In this document: positions 46,721 to 56,930 of the stretch, piece after piece | Numbering within the stretch: the first letter of the stretch is position 1 | Layout of the letters: every line of letters begins with the position of its first letter | Assembly (NCBI RefSeq): GCF_023718305.1 | Contig: NZ_QEYO01000009.1 | Span: 62,001 to 126,000 of the forward strand | From: Gramella sp. AN32 | Lineage (GTDB): Bacteria; Bacteroidota; Bacteroidia; Flavobacteriales; Flavobacteriaceae | Direction of reading: 5' to 3' | DNA length: 64,000 nucleotides | Program-made: the position numbers and the translations under genes | Notes under the pieces: generated by a model | Databases searched by the model: none | What the model was told of the DNA's origin: nothing | What the model saw: only the letters and a program-made list of their open reading frames with translations

Positions 46721-47163
46721 AAACTGTTATCGTTTATTTCTATCCAGTAACCATCAGGATCCTGAAGATAGATTTGTTTAATTCCATCAGGCCTGGTATT
46801 GGTTGTTCCGGGCTCACCGTTCCAGTTTTCAAAATGAATGTTCTTTTCCTCCAGAGATTTCATAAGCGAATCCAATTCTGTGGTTTGAATAGCCATGTGA
46901 ACCCCTTTGTTCTGCACAATGGTATCGGTACTTTCTATTAAGTGTATCTGCACCTTATCACCTAACTCGAACCAACGAATATGAGCCGGAAGGCCGCCAT
47001 TGGGAATCTCCTTCAAGCCAAAGACTTCAGCATAAAATTTAGCAGATTCGTCTACATTAGAAACCAGTAATGCTTCATGATCTTTTGTGAAATTGAAGGG
47101 ATTTTGTGCGCTGGCAGAACTCAAAGATAAAAGAAAAATTAGGATTGTATAAATAGTTTTCAT
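46717..47163 (-). CDS. Secreted VOC (glyoxalase-like) protein
   Basis: A 148-residue vicinal-oxygen-chelate fold protein with a signal peptide (SASAQNPF). The two beta-alpha-beta-beta-beta halves are visible: DHEALLVSNVDESAKFYAEVF, then GVHMAIQTTELDSLMKSL. YLQDPDGYWIEIND ends it, with metal-type His and Glu positions (DHEAL, GVHMA, WIEI). It may be a periplasmic lyase or dioxygenase; the substrate is unknown. It overlaps the convergent SulP gene by 4 bp. Confidence 0.87.
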   Translation of the reverse strand: MKTIYTILIFLLSLSSASAQNPFNFTKDHEALLVSNVDESAKFYAEVFGLKEIPNGGLPAHIRWFELGDKVQIHLIESTDTIVQNKGVHMAIQTTELDSLMKSLEEKNIHFENWNGEPGTTNTRPDGIKQIYLQDPDGYWIEINDNSF

Positions 47164-47282
47164 TTTGTAATTCTTGTATAGGTGAAAGATACTTAGCTAT
47201 TTTAAATTTCAGAAGGTATTGCTATAAAATATTCTTATATCCGTAAAGATTCCTAAATACATAAATTCTAAATTTAACAAGT

Positions 47283-47624
47283 CACATTGAGCGGAGTCGA
47301 AATGTGCAAGCAGGATTTCGGTAAATTGAGTATTGTCAATGATCATGAGATTCCTCTCTCCGTTCGGAATGACCTTTAAAGCTATATTTAGGTGAGTTGT
47401 CATGAGTGCGAGCGCAGCGTGGCGATCTCTTCCTTGTTGTTCTTTACATGGGATTGCTTCGGTCACTTCGTTTCCTCGCAATGACGTTTTTTTTACTTTG
47501 GGTACGTAGTATAGACCCTGAATCCAGTTCAGGGTGACGATACTGATCTTTAGAATTTCCGTCATGCTGTCCCGTTATTGGGATGTTTCAGCATCTTATT
47601 AGATACACTAAAAAACACGTCAAT
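47283..47624 (+). repeat. Composite intergenic repeat, order C-E-A
   Basis: This occupies half of the 674-bp gap between the VOC gene and the next gene. C module 47283-47371 (CACATTGAGCGGAGTCGAAA start). E module 47399-47486, ending CTCGCAATGACG. A module 47501-47624 with CCCTGAA/TTCAGGG and a loop insert CCCGTTATTGGG. Closely matches 32291-32616. The remaining 47630-47830 is AT-rich and featureless to me. Confidence 0.8.
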
Positions 47625-47837
47625 TTGCTAGGGAAGAAAAATTTTTCAGGGCTCTCAGGGCGACCAAAGCAATTTGTAACCATTCAAAGGTAAAATCAAT
47701 AAAATACCTTTAAAATTAATCTTTCTGCAATTTATAATACTCCAAAAAAGTCAAATTTTAAACTATCCTTAAAGTGCAGGAATGCCAAAAAGATTATTCC
47801 TAACTTTAAATTTACAAACCAAAATGAATAAAATTTC

Positions 47838-49274
47838 ATGTCTAATCTTACCAAAGAAGATGTATTTCAGAGTATTATTTCCGTGGAGAACAAGTGTGCC
47901 CGTATCAACAATAATGTAAATATTTACGGGACCTTTGCTGAAATTGGAGCGGGACAGGAGACGGTGCGACATTTCTTTCGTGCACCCAACCCCAAGGGAA
48001 CCATTGCGAAAACTTTGAGTGCTTACGATAAAGATTTTAGTGATGCCATCTATGGTTTGGAACCTCAACACAGGTATGTAACCGAAGCTCGTTTACGCAG
48101 TATGCTTGAGTATGAGGCAGGCCTTATTGAAAAACGTATTTCCAGAAAAAAACACCCCGATAAACTTTTCTTCTGCTTTGCCAATACCGTTGCCACGATA
48201 GACTGGGCTAAAAAATACAAAGGTCATGGCTGGCTGGGAATTAAATTCCAGAAGGAGCCAAAACAGGAATATAGTGAGATCATTTTGCACGTACAATTGC
48301 ATGAAAATTCTGCTGCCCACCAGCAATTAAGTTTGGGGATTATGGGCGCGAATTTGATCTACGCCGCCTTTTATCAAAGCGAAAATCCCAAGGAATTGAT
48401 CAAAACGCTCTATGATCATTTAAGTTCCGATAAGATCGAAATTGATTCCATCAATTTTAAAGGGCCGGTTTTCGAAAATGTGGATAACCGCCTCATGAGT
48501 TTGCAACTGGTAAAAGATGGAATTACCGAGGCCGTGATGTTTTCTCCGGAAGGAAATAATATCCTCCCTGCGAACAGGCTATATAAAAAAAATATTCTTA
48601 CGCTTCGCGGAAGTTTTAGACCGGTGACCTATCTCAATATTGATATGTTTGTAAATGCCCGGAAGAAATTTTTCGAACAACCCGCTGTAGACCCCGATAA
48701 TACGGTGATTATTTTTGAGATGACCATTAATAATTTAAAAGGCGAAGGTGAAATAAATGAAAAGGATTTCCTGGACCGTGCCGATCTTTTATGTGCTTCG
48801 GGACAAACTGTGATGATCTCCAGTTTTCAGGAATATTATAAAGTGGTGGAATATTTTTCTCAATTAACGAAAGCAGAATTAGGCCTAGTAATGGGCGTGG
48901 ATAACCTTCAGGATATTTTTAATGAGAAATATTATAGGAACCTAAGTGGCGGAATTTTAGAAGCCTTCGGAAAAATGTTCTTTAAAAATTTAAAGGTGTA
49001 TTTATACCCTGTTCTAAACGAAGAAACCGGGGAGATCACCAACAGCAAAAACCTGAAAGTCCACCCGCGCTTAAAGGAACTGTATAAATTTTTTATGGAT
49101 AACGGGAAAGTGATCGATCTTGAAGATTATAGGATCGAAAATTTAAAAATTCATCCCCGAAAAGTTTATGAAATGATCCTTGACGGAGATGAAACCTGGG
49201 AAAGCATGGTACCTTCATTATCTGCGAATATGATCAAGGAAAAAGGCATGTTCAAAAAAGAAGAAGCAAAATAG
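47838..49274 (+). CDS. Conserved protein of unknown function (478 aa, soluble)
   Basis: Start ATG at 47838. No signal peptide and no membrane span, so probably cytoplasmic. Conspicuous segments are VENKCARINNNVNIYGTFAE, IGAGQETVRHFFRA, LSAYDKDFSDAIYGLEPQHR, FANTVATID, GHGWLGIKFQ and LVMGVDNLQDIF. Full-length homologues are familiar to me from Flavobacteriaceae, but I cannot attach a trustworthy function; older database names implying a surface receptor do not fit this sequence. It is monocistronic, preceded by repeats and convergent with glpF. Confidence 0.82.
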   Translation: MSNLTKEDVFQSIISVENKCARINNNVNIYGTFAEIGAGQETVRHFFRAPNPKGTIAKTLSAYDKDFSDAIYGLEPQHRYVTEARLRSMLEYEAGLIEKRISRKKHPDKLFFCFANTVATIDWAKKYKGHGWLGIKFQKEPKQEYSEIILHVQLHENSAAHQQLSLGIMGANLIYAAFYQSENPKELIKTLYDHLSSDKIEIDSINFKGPVFENVDNRLMSLQLVKDGITEAVMFSPEGNNILPANRLYKKNILTLRGSFRPVTYLNIDMFVNARKKFFEQPAVDPDNTVIIFEMTINNLKGEGEINEKDFLDRADLLCASGQTVMISSFQEYYKVVEYFSQLTKAELGLVMGVDNLQDIFNEKYYRNLSGGILEAFGKMFFKNLKVYLYPVLNEETGEITNSKNLKVHPRLKELYKFFMDNGKVIDLEDYRIENLKIHPRKVYEMILDGDETWESMVPSLSANMIKEKGMFKKEEAK

Positions 49275-49298
49275 TGGAATGCTATTCTTCCCTGGAAT

Positions 49299-50033
49299 TT
49301 ATTTTCCAAGTACCAAAAAAAGACCGGCTGCGACTATGGCGCCCAGAATTGGGCCTACTATCGGAACCCATGAATAACTCCAGTTACTGTGGGTTTTTCC
49401 TTTAATGGGAAGTATCGCATGGATCATCCTTGGCCCCAGGTCCCGTGCGGGATTTATGGCATAACCCGTAGTCCCTCCCAAAGATAAACCAATCGCCCAA
49501 ACAATAAACGCAACCGGAATGGCACCAAGGGAACCAAGACCCACTACCGTATTGTCTTCATTATTAATTTGAGCATCGGTGAAATAAAATATGCTAATCA
49601 ATAACACAAAGGTCCCCAATAATTCACTCAATATATTTCTGAAAGTATTAGGGATCGCTGGTTCTGTGCAAAAAACAGCCCGCTTAAGAGAAGCGTTCTC
49701 CGTACGATCAAAATGGTCTTTATACATAAGGTAGACAAGGGTAGCACCAAGCATCGCGCCGATAAATTCGGCTAAAATATAAGACGGAACCTGTTCCCAG
49801 GGAAATAGTCCTCCCACCGCCAGGCCAATTGTTACAGCGGGATTCAAATGCGCGCCACTATAAGGCCCTGCCACCACCACTCCGGCAAACACTGCTAACG
49901 CCCAGGCAGTGGTGATGCTCATCCAGCCTGTTTTTTCACCTTTGGTGCCGGATAGCACCTCATTGGCCACGTTACCGCCTCCTAATAAAATCAAGATTCC
50001 GGTTCCTAAAATTTCCGCAATAAATGGGGTCAT
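49299..50033 (-). CDS. glpF: Glycerol facilitator (MIP/aquaglyceroporin)
   Basis: Inner-membrane channel for glycerol uptake, 244 residues with six spans. Both NPA boxes are present: HLNPAVTIGL (first half) and INPARDLGPRM (second, with the Asp typical of glycerol channels). Last gene of glpD-glpK-glpF, starting 5 bp after the glpK stop. Confidence 0.95.
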   Translation of the reverse strand: MTPFIAEILGTGILILLGGGNVANEVLSGTKGEKTGWMSITTAWALAVFAGVVVAGPYSGAHLNPAVTIGLAVGGLFPWEQVPSYILAEFIGAMLGATLVYLMYKDHFDRTENASLKRAVFCTEPAIPNTFRNILSELLGTFVLLISIFYFTDAQINNEDNTVVGLGSLGAIPVAFIVWAIGLSLGGTTGYAINPARDLGPRMIHAILPIKGKTHSNWSYSWVPIVGPILGAIVAAGLFLVLGK

Positions 50034-50038
50034 ATTTA

Positions 50039-51544
50039 TTAATTTTCAGTCCAAAATTCAACGGCTTTTACCGCTTTATACCAGGCTTTGATCATTTTTT
50101 CAATAGCATCCCGATCAGTTTTAGGTTTAAATCGCCTTCCCTCCTGCCAGATATTTTCCAGCGCGGACTGATCTTTCCAAAACCCAACAGCAAGCCCGGC
50201 CAAATATGCGGCTCCAAGGGCAGTAGTTTCTGTAATCTCGGGTCTCACTGAAACGGTGTTCAAAACATCGGCCTGGAATTGCATTAAAAGATCATTCACC
50301 GTGGCCCCGCCATCTACCCTTAATTCTTTAATCTCCAGATTGGCATCTGCTTCCATGGCTTTCATAATATCCATAGATTGAAAGGCAATTGCTTCCAGGG
50401 CAGCGTGAGCAATATTCGCATCGGTAGTACCGCGGGTAATTCCAAAGATAGTTCCCTGTGCTTTTTGGTTCCAGTGTGGAGCTCCAAGACCGGCAAATGC
50501 CGGAACAAAATAAACACCCTCAGAGCCACTTACCTTTAAAGCCAGTTGCTCAATTTCTTCAGAAGTTTTAATGATTTTTAGCCCGTCCCGCAACCATTGA
50601 ACCACCGCACCACCAATAAATATACTGCCTTCCAGGGCATACCGAACTTCCCCGCCAATTTTCCAGGCAACCGAAGTAAGCAAATTGTTTTCAGAAAGGA
50701 CCGGTTTGTCCCCAATATTCATCAGCATAAAACAACCGGTACCATAAGTATTTTTAACCATGCCTTTTTTTATACAAAGCTGGCCAAATAAAGCCGCCAT
50801 TTGATCTCCCGCAATTCCCGCAAGCGGAATCTGCGAAGAAAACAGGGATGTTTCAATATTCCCATACACCTCACTTGAATCTTTTACCTCCGGTAACATC
50901 GCTTTAGGAATGCTGAACAAATCCAATAATTCCTGGTCCCACTCCAAAGTATTTATATTGAATAGCATCGTTCGGGAAGCATTGGTCACATCGGTAATAT
51001 GCAGGGCTTTTTTAGTGAAATTATAAATGAGCCAGCTATCTACCGTTCCCATAATAAGTTCTCCGGCTTCAGCAGCTTTCCTTGCTCCTTTCACATGGTC
51101 CAGGATCCATTTTATTTTGCTGGCGGAAAAATAGGAATCGATCACCAGTCCGGTTTTTTTACGAATCAACTCTTCCTTTCCCTGTTTTTTTAATTCTTCA
51201 CAGAAATCAAGTGTTCGTTTATCCTGCCATACGATGGCATTGTAAACCGGTTTGCCCGTATTTTTATTCCAAACAATTACGGTTTCCCGTTGATTGGTAA
51301 TTCCAATTCCTGCAACATCCTGCCCGGAAAAACCTTTTTGGGTTACGGCTTCTGCAGCTACTGCAGCCTGAGAAGACCAAATCTCCATGGGATCATGCTC
51401 TACCCAGCCCGGTTTTGGGAAAATTTGTTTGAACTCTTTTTGCGCCACCGATACGATCTCACCTCTTTTGTTGAATAAAATCGCACGGGAACTGGTAGTT
51501 CCCTGGTCCAGGGCAAGAATATATTTTTCTGTTATATCATTCAT
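50039..51544 (-). CDS. glpK: Glycerol kinase
   Basis: Phosphorylates glycerol to glycerol 3-phosphate. FGGY-kinase signatures include [62 protein letters not shown] and [12 protein letters not shown]. Length 501 is typical. It overlaps the glpD stop by 8 bp, so translation is probably coupled. Confidence 0.97.
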   Translation of the reverse strand: MNDITEKYILALDQGTTSSRAILFNKRGEIVSVAQKEFKQIFPKPGWVEHDPMEIWSSQAAVAAEAVTQKGFSGQDVAGIGITNQRETVIVWNKNTGKPVYNAIVWQDKRTLDFCEELKKQGKEELIRKKTGLVIDSYFSASKIKWILDHVKGARKAAEAGELIMGTVDSWLIYNFTKKALHITDVTNASRTMLFNINTLEWDQELLDLFSIPKAMLPEVKDSSEVYGNIETSLFSSQIPLAGIAGDQMAALFGQLCIKKGMVKNTYGTGCFMLMNIGDKPVLSENNLLTSVAWKIGGEVRYALEGSIFIGGAVVQWLRDGLKIIKTSEEIEQLALKVSGSEGVYFVPAFAGLGAPHWNQKAQGTIFGITRGTTDANIAHAALEAIAFQSMDIMKAMEADANLEIKELRVDGGATVNDLLMQFQADVLNTVSVRPEITETTALGAAYLAGLAVGFWKDQSALENIWQEGRRFKPKTDRDAIEKMIKAWYKAVKAVEFWTEN

Positions 51545-53132
51545 TCAGCTTAAAAGATTTTATGCGATAATTGGCTGCTACTTCTAAAAATTCGGCTATT
51601 TGCGTCTCGGCCCACGCAGCATCTTTTCCTAATTCATTGGCAATCATCACCGCCACATTAGGAGCAATTTCAACCGCCGCTTCAGAATCAAGGAAAAGTA
51701 CGCGTAACCTTCGCGCTAAAACATCTTCCAGCGTTCGGGCCATTTCATAATGCACTGCCCAGACTACTTCAGCCTTAATATTGGGGATCCTGTCCAAAAG
51801 TTTTTCGCCCAGTTCCGGCTTTTCTATGATAAGGTTTTCAATTAAAGCCCGATCACTTCCATAAATGGAGAGGTGATCTTCCCTACTTTTTAAACTCTTC
51901 GCCCCATGAATCAAAAAATCTTCCGTTATACATTTTTCAGGTTCGAGAATTTCGTGAGCAATGGCAAAATCTAAGGTATCCTCAGCCATTTTACGGTAGG
52001 TGGTCCACTTGCCTCCAATAATACTGAGTAAGCCATTCTCCCCGAGCATGATCTTGTGACCCCGGGAAATTTCCTTGGTTTCCTTATCCTCATCTTCTGA
52101 CCCAGCCAGAGGCCTTAAACCGGCAAAAATACTTTGCACATCTGCCCGGGTAACTTTGTTTTGGATATAATGATTAAAAGTTTCAAGTATAAATTGAATT
52201 TCCTTTTCCAAGGCCTTTGGTTCGATTTTAGGTTTTTCCAGCAAAGTATCTGTAGTACCCACCAAAACCTTATTTTTCCAGGGGACAGCAAATAAAACCC
52301 TGCCATCATCTGTACGCGGGATCATTAAGGCATCCTTTCCCGGAAAGAATTTTTTATCAAAAACGAGATGAACACCCTGGCTAGCCCTGATCATTAACCT
52401 GGCTTCAGGATTTGCCAGTTTCCGAAGATAATCTGCAAAAACACCTGTGGCATTCACCACTAATTTCGCATTGAACTCATATTTTTTGCCGGTTTCCCCA
52501 TCCTCTGCCTCCACTCCGCTAAGCTTACCTTCCTCATTTTTAAACATTCCGGTTACTTTAAAATGATTTAAAGCAATCGCACCATTTTCTATACAGGTTT
52601 GAGCGATATTTACCGCGAGCCGGGAATCATCGAACTGCCCATCAAGGTATACTACACCTCCCCGCAAATCTTCCTGAACCAGCGTATCAAAACGTGAAAT
52701 AACTTCTTCCCTTGAAATTTTTTCAGATTTTCCCATACTTAATTTCCCGGCGAGGAAATCGTAAGTTTTTAACCCCACATTATAATACATGCCTTCCCAC
52801 CATTGATAATTTGGAATTACAAACATTTGCTTTTTTACCAGGTGGGGGGCGTTTTTGGCCAATAATCCACGTTCATGAAGGGCTTCTTTTACTAATTCTA
52901 TATTTCCCTGTGCTAAATATCGTATTCCGCCATGTACCAGTTTTGTACTGCGGCTGGAAGTTCCCTTGGCAAAATCGATTTGTTCGAGGAGTAAGGTTTT
53001 AAAACCGCGGGTGGTGCTATCTAAAGCTATTCCCAAACCAGTCGCGCCACCACCAATAATGATCACATCCCATTTTTCCACTTTCAATGCTTCAGCTAGA
53101 AGTCGTTCCCTTGAAAATAATTGGTAAGCCAA
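51537..53132 (-). CDS. glpD: Glycerol-3-phosphate dehydrogenase (FAD, aerobic)
   Basis: Oxidises glycerol 3-phosphate to dihydroxyacetone phosphate and feeds electrons to quinone at the membrane. The Rossmann motif [17 protein letters not shown] is near residue 25. [15 protein letters not shown] and [10 protein letters not shown] follow, and the C-terminal alpha-helical domain begins with [18 protein letters not shown]. Length 531. It starts at a TTG codon; an in-frame stop lies only a few codons upstream and no ATG precedes the FAD domain, so the start is well constrained. First gene of the glp operon. Confidence 0.95.
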   Translation of the reverse strand: MAYQLFSRERLLAEALKVEKWDVIIIGGGATGLGIALDSTTRGFKTLLLEQIDFAKGTSSRSTKLVHGGIRYLAQGNIELVKEALHERGLLAKNAPHLVKKQMFVIPNYQWWEGMYYNVGLKTYDFLAGKLSMGKSEKISREEVISRFDTLVQEDLRGGVVYLDGQFDDSRLAVNIAQTCIENGAIALNHFKVTGMFKNEEGKLSGVEAEDGETGKKYEFNAKLVVNATGVFADYLRKLANPEARLMIRASQGVHLVFDKKFFPGKDALMIPRTDDGRVLFAVPWKNKVLVGTTDTLLEKPKIEPKALEKEIQFILETFNHYIQNKVTRADVQSIFAGLRPLAGSEDEDKETKEISRGHKIMLGENGLLSIIGGKWTTYRKMAEDTLDFAIAHEILEPEKCITEDFLIHGAKSLKSREDHLSIYGSDRALIENLIIEKPELGEKLLDRIPNIKAEVVWAVHYEMARTLEDVLARRLRVLFLDSEAAVEIAPNVAVMIANELGKDAAWAETQIAEFLEVAANYRIKSFKLNE

Positions 53133-53333
53133 ATCTTTAATTTATTATTTAATTCTGTAGAAATAGAATCTGATTAAAATTAACGATTTTCTATGGAGAT
53201 AGCAGTGAAATAAGACATTTAATGTTGTAAATCTTAATTAATTGTCAAAAACTAAAACAAGTTGGGATTTATTTCCACTATTCGATTTCAGTTTCTTAAA
53301 TTTAAGATTTACCAATTTGAATTAAAGATTTTT

Positions 53334-55274
53334 ATGCTGAATCAAAGCAGAGTAGTTATTGAAAACATATCTCCGGTCGTGAACTGCGGAGAATATCCCA
53401 TAAAAAGAGTAACAGGTGAAATAGTAAATGTAAAAGCAGATATTTTTGGGGATGGTCACGATCTTATTCAGGCTTCAATTTTTTATAAAGCCAAGAAAAA
53501 GAAAAATTGGGAAGAAACACGAATGCATCCTGTAGCGAATGATGGTTGGGAAGGCGTTTTTACAGTGGCAGAGCAGGGAGATTATCAGTTTTATATCCAA
53601 GCCTGGGAAGATCATGGCATCAACTGGCATCATGGAATTACTAAAAAAATCCAGGATGGGCAAAGCGTAAAATCTGAACTGCTGGAAGGTGCGGAAATCC
53701 TAAAAGAAATTCTAAAAAACTGTACAAAAGCAGAATCAGTTTTTGTAAAAAATGCCATTCAGGCCTTTACCAACACGGAAGATGAAGCGGAAGCCCACAA
53801 ATTTTGTTTTGAAGAAGAACTTGACACCATCCTGTTAAAATATCCGCATAAAGCAGTACCCAATGAATCTGAAAAATTCCCGGTTTATGTAGACCGGTTA
53901 AAAGCTCGATTTTCGACCTGGTATGAATTTTTCCCACGATCGGCTTCGAAAAAAGCAGGGGAACATGGAACTTTTAAAGATTGTGAAGCCCTCTTACCCA
54001 GAGTGGCCGAGATGGGTTTTGATACTTTATATTTTCCACCAATTCATCCTATTGGAGAAGTAAACCGAAAAGGTAAAAACAACGCGACGGATGCTAAAAA
54101 AGATGATGTAGGTTCTCCCTGGGGAATTGGTTCAAAAAAAGGCGGACATACAGCGATTCATCCTGAGCTTGGCTCTTTGAAGGATTTTAAATCCCTGGTT
54201 AAAAAAGCCGGTGAAATGGGGATTGAAGTTGCCATGGATTATGCCTTGCAGGTCGCTCCAGATCATCCTTTTGTTAAAGATCACCCCAAATGGTTTCGCT
54301 GGCGTCCAGATGGTACCGTACAATACGCAGAGAATCCCCCGAAAAAATATCAGGATATTTTGCCTATTTTCTTCGAAAGTGAAGACTATAAAAACATGTG
54401 GCAGGAATTTCTGGACACGATGCTTTACTGGATTGAAGAAGCCGGAGTTAAGATTTTCAGAGTAGATAATCCTCATACAAAGCCCTTTTATTTTTGGGGC
54501 TGGATGATAGCCGAAGTAAAGAAGAAACATCCGGATATTTTATTCCTATCAGAAGCTTTTACCCGGCCAAAGATCATGTCGCAATTGGCCAAACAGGGAT
54601 TTACGCAATCCTATACTTATTTTACGTGGAGAACCAGCAAGCATGAGCTTATGGACTATATGAATGAGCTCACCCAAACCAATTTAAAAGAATATTTCCG
54701 ACCTAATTTCTGGCCAAATACGCCAGATATCAATCCTTTTCACCTGCAGGGTGCCAACGAAGCCATGCACCTAATTCGATATGCCCTGGCCGCCACCCTG
54801 AGTTCCAACACCGGAGTTTATGGGCCCATTTTCGAATTTATGGCTTCAGATGCTGTACCCGGAAAAGAGGAGTACATGGATTCTGAAAAATACCAGATTA
54901 GGCACTGGGACTGGGATGCAAGAAATAAACTGATGCGCGTGATCACAAAGATCAATGAAGCCAGAAAGAACAATACCTCATTACAACAAACCAATAATAT
55001 CCATTTTTGTGAGATCCATGATGGGGGGATTATGGCGTTTTATAAATGGGATCAAAAAAGGGAAAACCATACCTTAATGGTGATAAGCCTGGATCCTTAT
55101 TATCCAAAAAGCGGCTCGCTTAAATTGCCCCGATATGAAATGGGAATCGATCACCATCATTCAGTACGGGTTGAAGATGCCATTACAGGAAATTCATACA
55201 ATTGGGACAGCGAGTGGTGTTATGTAGAATTACACCCAACGCTACCGTTCCATATTTTTAAAATTCATAAATAA
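53334..55274 (+). CDS. glgE: Alpha-1,4-glucan:maltose-1-phosphate maltosyltransferase GlgE
   Basis: GH13_3 enzyme that extends alpha-1,4-glucans with maltosyl units from maltose 1-phosphate. The start at 53334 (MLNQSRVVIENISPVV) matches the family N-terminus; an earlier in-frame ATG at 53262 adds 24 residues. The N-terminal beta domain covers about 1-180. The catalytic barrel has FPPIHPIGEVNRKGKNN, nucleophile Asp378 in RVDNPHTKP and acid Glu407 in LSEAFTRP, 29 residues apart as expected. Length 646. First gene of the glucan operon, 7 bp before the maltokinase. Confidence 0.94.
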   Translation: MLNQSRVVIENISPVVNCGEYPIKRVTGEIVNVKADIFGDGHDLIQASIFYKAKKKKNWEETRMHPVANDGWEGVFTVAEQGDYQFYIQAWEDHGINWHHGITKKIQDGQSVKSELLEGAEILKEILKNCTKAESVFVKNAIQAFTNTEDEAEAHKFCFEEELDTILLKYPHKAVPNESEKFPVYVDRLKARFSTWYEFFPRSASKKAGEHGTFKDCEALLPRVAEMGFDTLYFPPIHPIGEVNRKGKNNATDAKKDDVGSPWGIGSKKGGHTAIHPELGSLKDFKSLVKKAGEMGIEVAMDYALQVAPDHPFVKDHPKWFRWRPDGTVQYAENPPKKYQDILPIFFESEDYKNMWQEFLDTMLYWIEEAGVKIFRVDNPHTKPFYFWGWMIAEVKKKHPDILFLSEAFTRPKIMSQLAKQGFTQSYTYFTWRTSKHELMDYMNELTQTNLKEYFRPNFWPNTPDINPFHLQGANEAMHLIRYALAATLSSNTGVYGPIFEFMASDAVPGKEEYMDSEKYQIRHWDWDARNKLMRVITKINEARKNNTSLQQTNNIHFCEIHDGGIMAFYKWDQKRENHTLMVISLDPYYPKSGSLKLPRYEMGIDHHHSVRVEDAITGNSYNWDSEWCYVELHPTLPFHIFKIHK

Positions 55275-55280
55275 TAAAAA

Positions 55281-56924
55281 ATGTCAGATAAGGCTACCAG
55301 CCAGTCGGCTTCAGATTATCAGTTTAAATGCGAATGGAACCATGCTTTTGAGGATGGGGAATTCGCAAAAATCTTCAGTACAGAAATTTTAGAGAATTAT
55401 ATTCTTAAAAAACGTTGGTACGCTGGTAAGTCAAGCACCTTAAAATATATTGAGGTGGTTGACTATTTCAAAATTGGTTCGGAAAAGAATACCTATTATG
55501 GTGTGCTCATCGAAGTGAATTTTAACGAGGCATTTTTTCAGGATTATTTTATTCCCATCAGTTTTATTTCCGAAGCTGAAGGTCCTTTAGAGACGAATAC
55601 CCTGATTTCTTCAGTAAGTTTTAAAGGAGTCGCAGGGCATTTGATCGATGCGATCCATATTGAAGATTTCAGGTTACTCATTTTCAATAATATCATGCAT
55701 TCCAGCAAGAAGCAGAAAGGTTCGAAGACACTTTTTCACCGGTCAGAGAATATTCCGCTGGAAAAATATGTTTCTTCCAAATTTATGGGGGGGGAGCAAA
55801 GCAATACTTCAATCATCTATAATGATAAGTATGTGATGAAATTCTTCCGAAGAATTTACACCAGCCAGAATCCAGATTATGAGATCAACCGTTTTCTCAC
55901 CGAAAAAGTGGAATTTGAAAACGTGCCCGCTTATATTGGCAGTATGAGCATTGCCTTTGATAATAGCGAAACGATCACCTTAAGTTTGATGCAGGAAATG
56001 ATCGAAAATGAAGGTGACGCCTGGAAATATATGCTGCAGGAGTTAAAAGGTGTTTTTCACAATCTGCAAAGAAAAAAGATCAAAGCGAAAAAGTTGCCGG
56101 ATACTAATTTATACCAGCGGATTTCCATTAACAGTATTCCTCCGGAAATTATCGATTTCGCAGGGCTTAATTTATTCCTGAAAGTTACAAAACTCGCTTT
56201 AAGAACTGCGGAAATGCATATTTCGCTGGGTAGTGATATGCAGGATACGTCCTTTACTCCGGCCAAATACAATGGTGATTATGGGGTCTGGTTAAAAAAC
56301 CGAATGATCTACATGTTCCAGAATAGATTGAATACCATTGAAAATAATATGCACAAACTGGACGGGGAAGCCCTGGCCTTAGCCAAGGATTTTCTGGAAC
56401 GAAAAAAGGAAATCCGGGAACATTTTCTCAATTTTAACTGGACGAAAATGAAGGGGGAAAGGATCAGGATCCATGGAGATTATCACCTGGGCCAGGTGCT
56501 TGTTCAAAATGATGACTTTTTTCTCCTGGATTTTGAAGGGGAACCGGAAAGCACTATTCAGGATAGAAAAGTAAAACAACCACCGCTAAAAGATGTGGCA
56601 GGAATGTTCCGGTCTTTTCATTATGCTATTTACTCTACGATCTTCAATAATATGGAAGATTTTAAGACTCCACAGGAAGAACTTTTCCAGGCCGGTGAAA
56701 TTTTATATAAATATATGATTGGGGTATTCATGGAAACTTATGTGGATAAGGTACAGCAGGAAAATTTGAATATTGGATATAAACAGGAAATTGAATTTTT
56801 ACTCAATTATTGCCTACTTGAAAAAGCAGTGTACGAACTTGGATATGAATTAAATTCGAGACCGCGATGGACGATTATTCCACTTCGCGGGATCTCATGC
56901 ATTTTAAAAAATAAACAGAACTAA
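55281..56924 (+). CDS. mak: Maltokinase (Mak/Pep2-like)
   Basis: ATP-dependent maltose 1-kinase that supplies maltose 1-phosphate to GlgE. The N-terminal cap shows KKRWYAGKSS, the usual maltokinase opening. Kinase-like motifs are KFMGGEQSNTS, YVMKFFRR (Lys), HGDYHLGQVLVQ (catalytic Asp) and FLLDFEGEPE (metal Asp). Length 547. In many bacteria this domain is fused to trehalose synthase; here it is free-standing, and no trehalose synthase gene is in the window. It sits between glgE and glgB with short gaps (6 bp on each side). Confidence 0.9.
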   Translation: MSDKATSQSASDYQFKCEWNHAFEDGEFAKIFSTEILENYILKKRWYAGKSSTLKYIEVVDYFKIGSEKNTYYGVLIEVNFNEAFFQDYFIPISFISEAEGPLETNTLISSVSFKGVAGHLIDAIHIEDFRLLIFNNIMHSSKKQKGSKTLFHRSENIPLEKYVSSKFMGGEQSNTSIIYNDKYVMKFFRRIYTSQNPDYEINRFLTEKVEFENVPAYIGSMSIAFDNSETITLSLMQEMIENEGDAWKYMLQELKGVFHNLQRKKIKAKKLPDTNLYQRISINSIPPEIIDFAGLNLFLKVTKLALRTAEMHISLGSDMQDTSFTPAKYNGDYGVWLKNRMIYMFQNRLNTIENNMHKLDGEALALAKDFLERKKEIREHFLNFNWTKMKGERIRIHGDYHLGQVLVQNDDFFLLDFEGEPESTIQDRKVKQPPLKDVAGMFRSFHYAIYSTIFNNMEDFKTPQEELFQAGEILYKYMIGVFMETYVDKVQQENLNIGYKQEIEFLLNYCLLEKAVYELGYELNSRPRWTIIPLRGISCILKNKQN

Positions 56925-56930
56925 AAAATT

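Noticed and set aside
47209..47565. 118-codon minus-strand open frame
   Set aside because: Lies across modules C, E and A of the 47-kb composite repeat copy; low complexity and no family resemblance.
53262..53333. 24-residue extension of GlgE
   Set aside because: The extension is unlike GlgE proteins, whose N-terminus begins near RVVIENISP.
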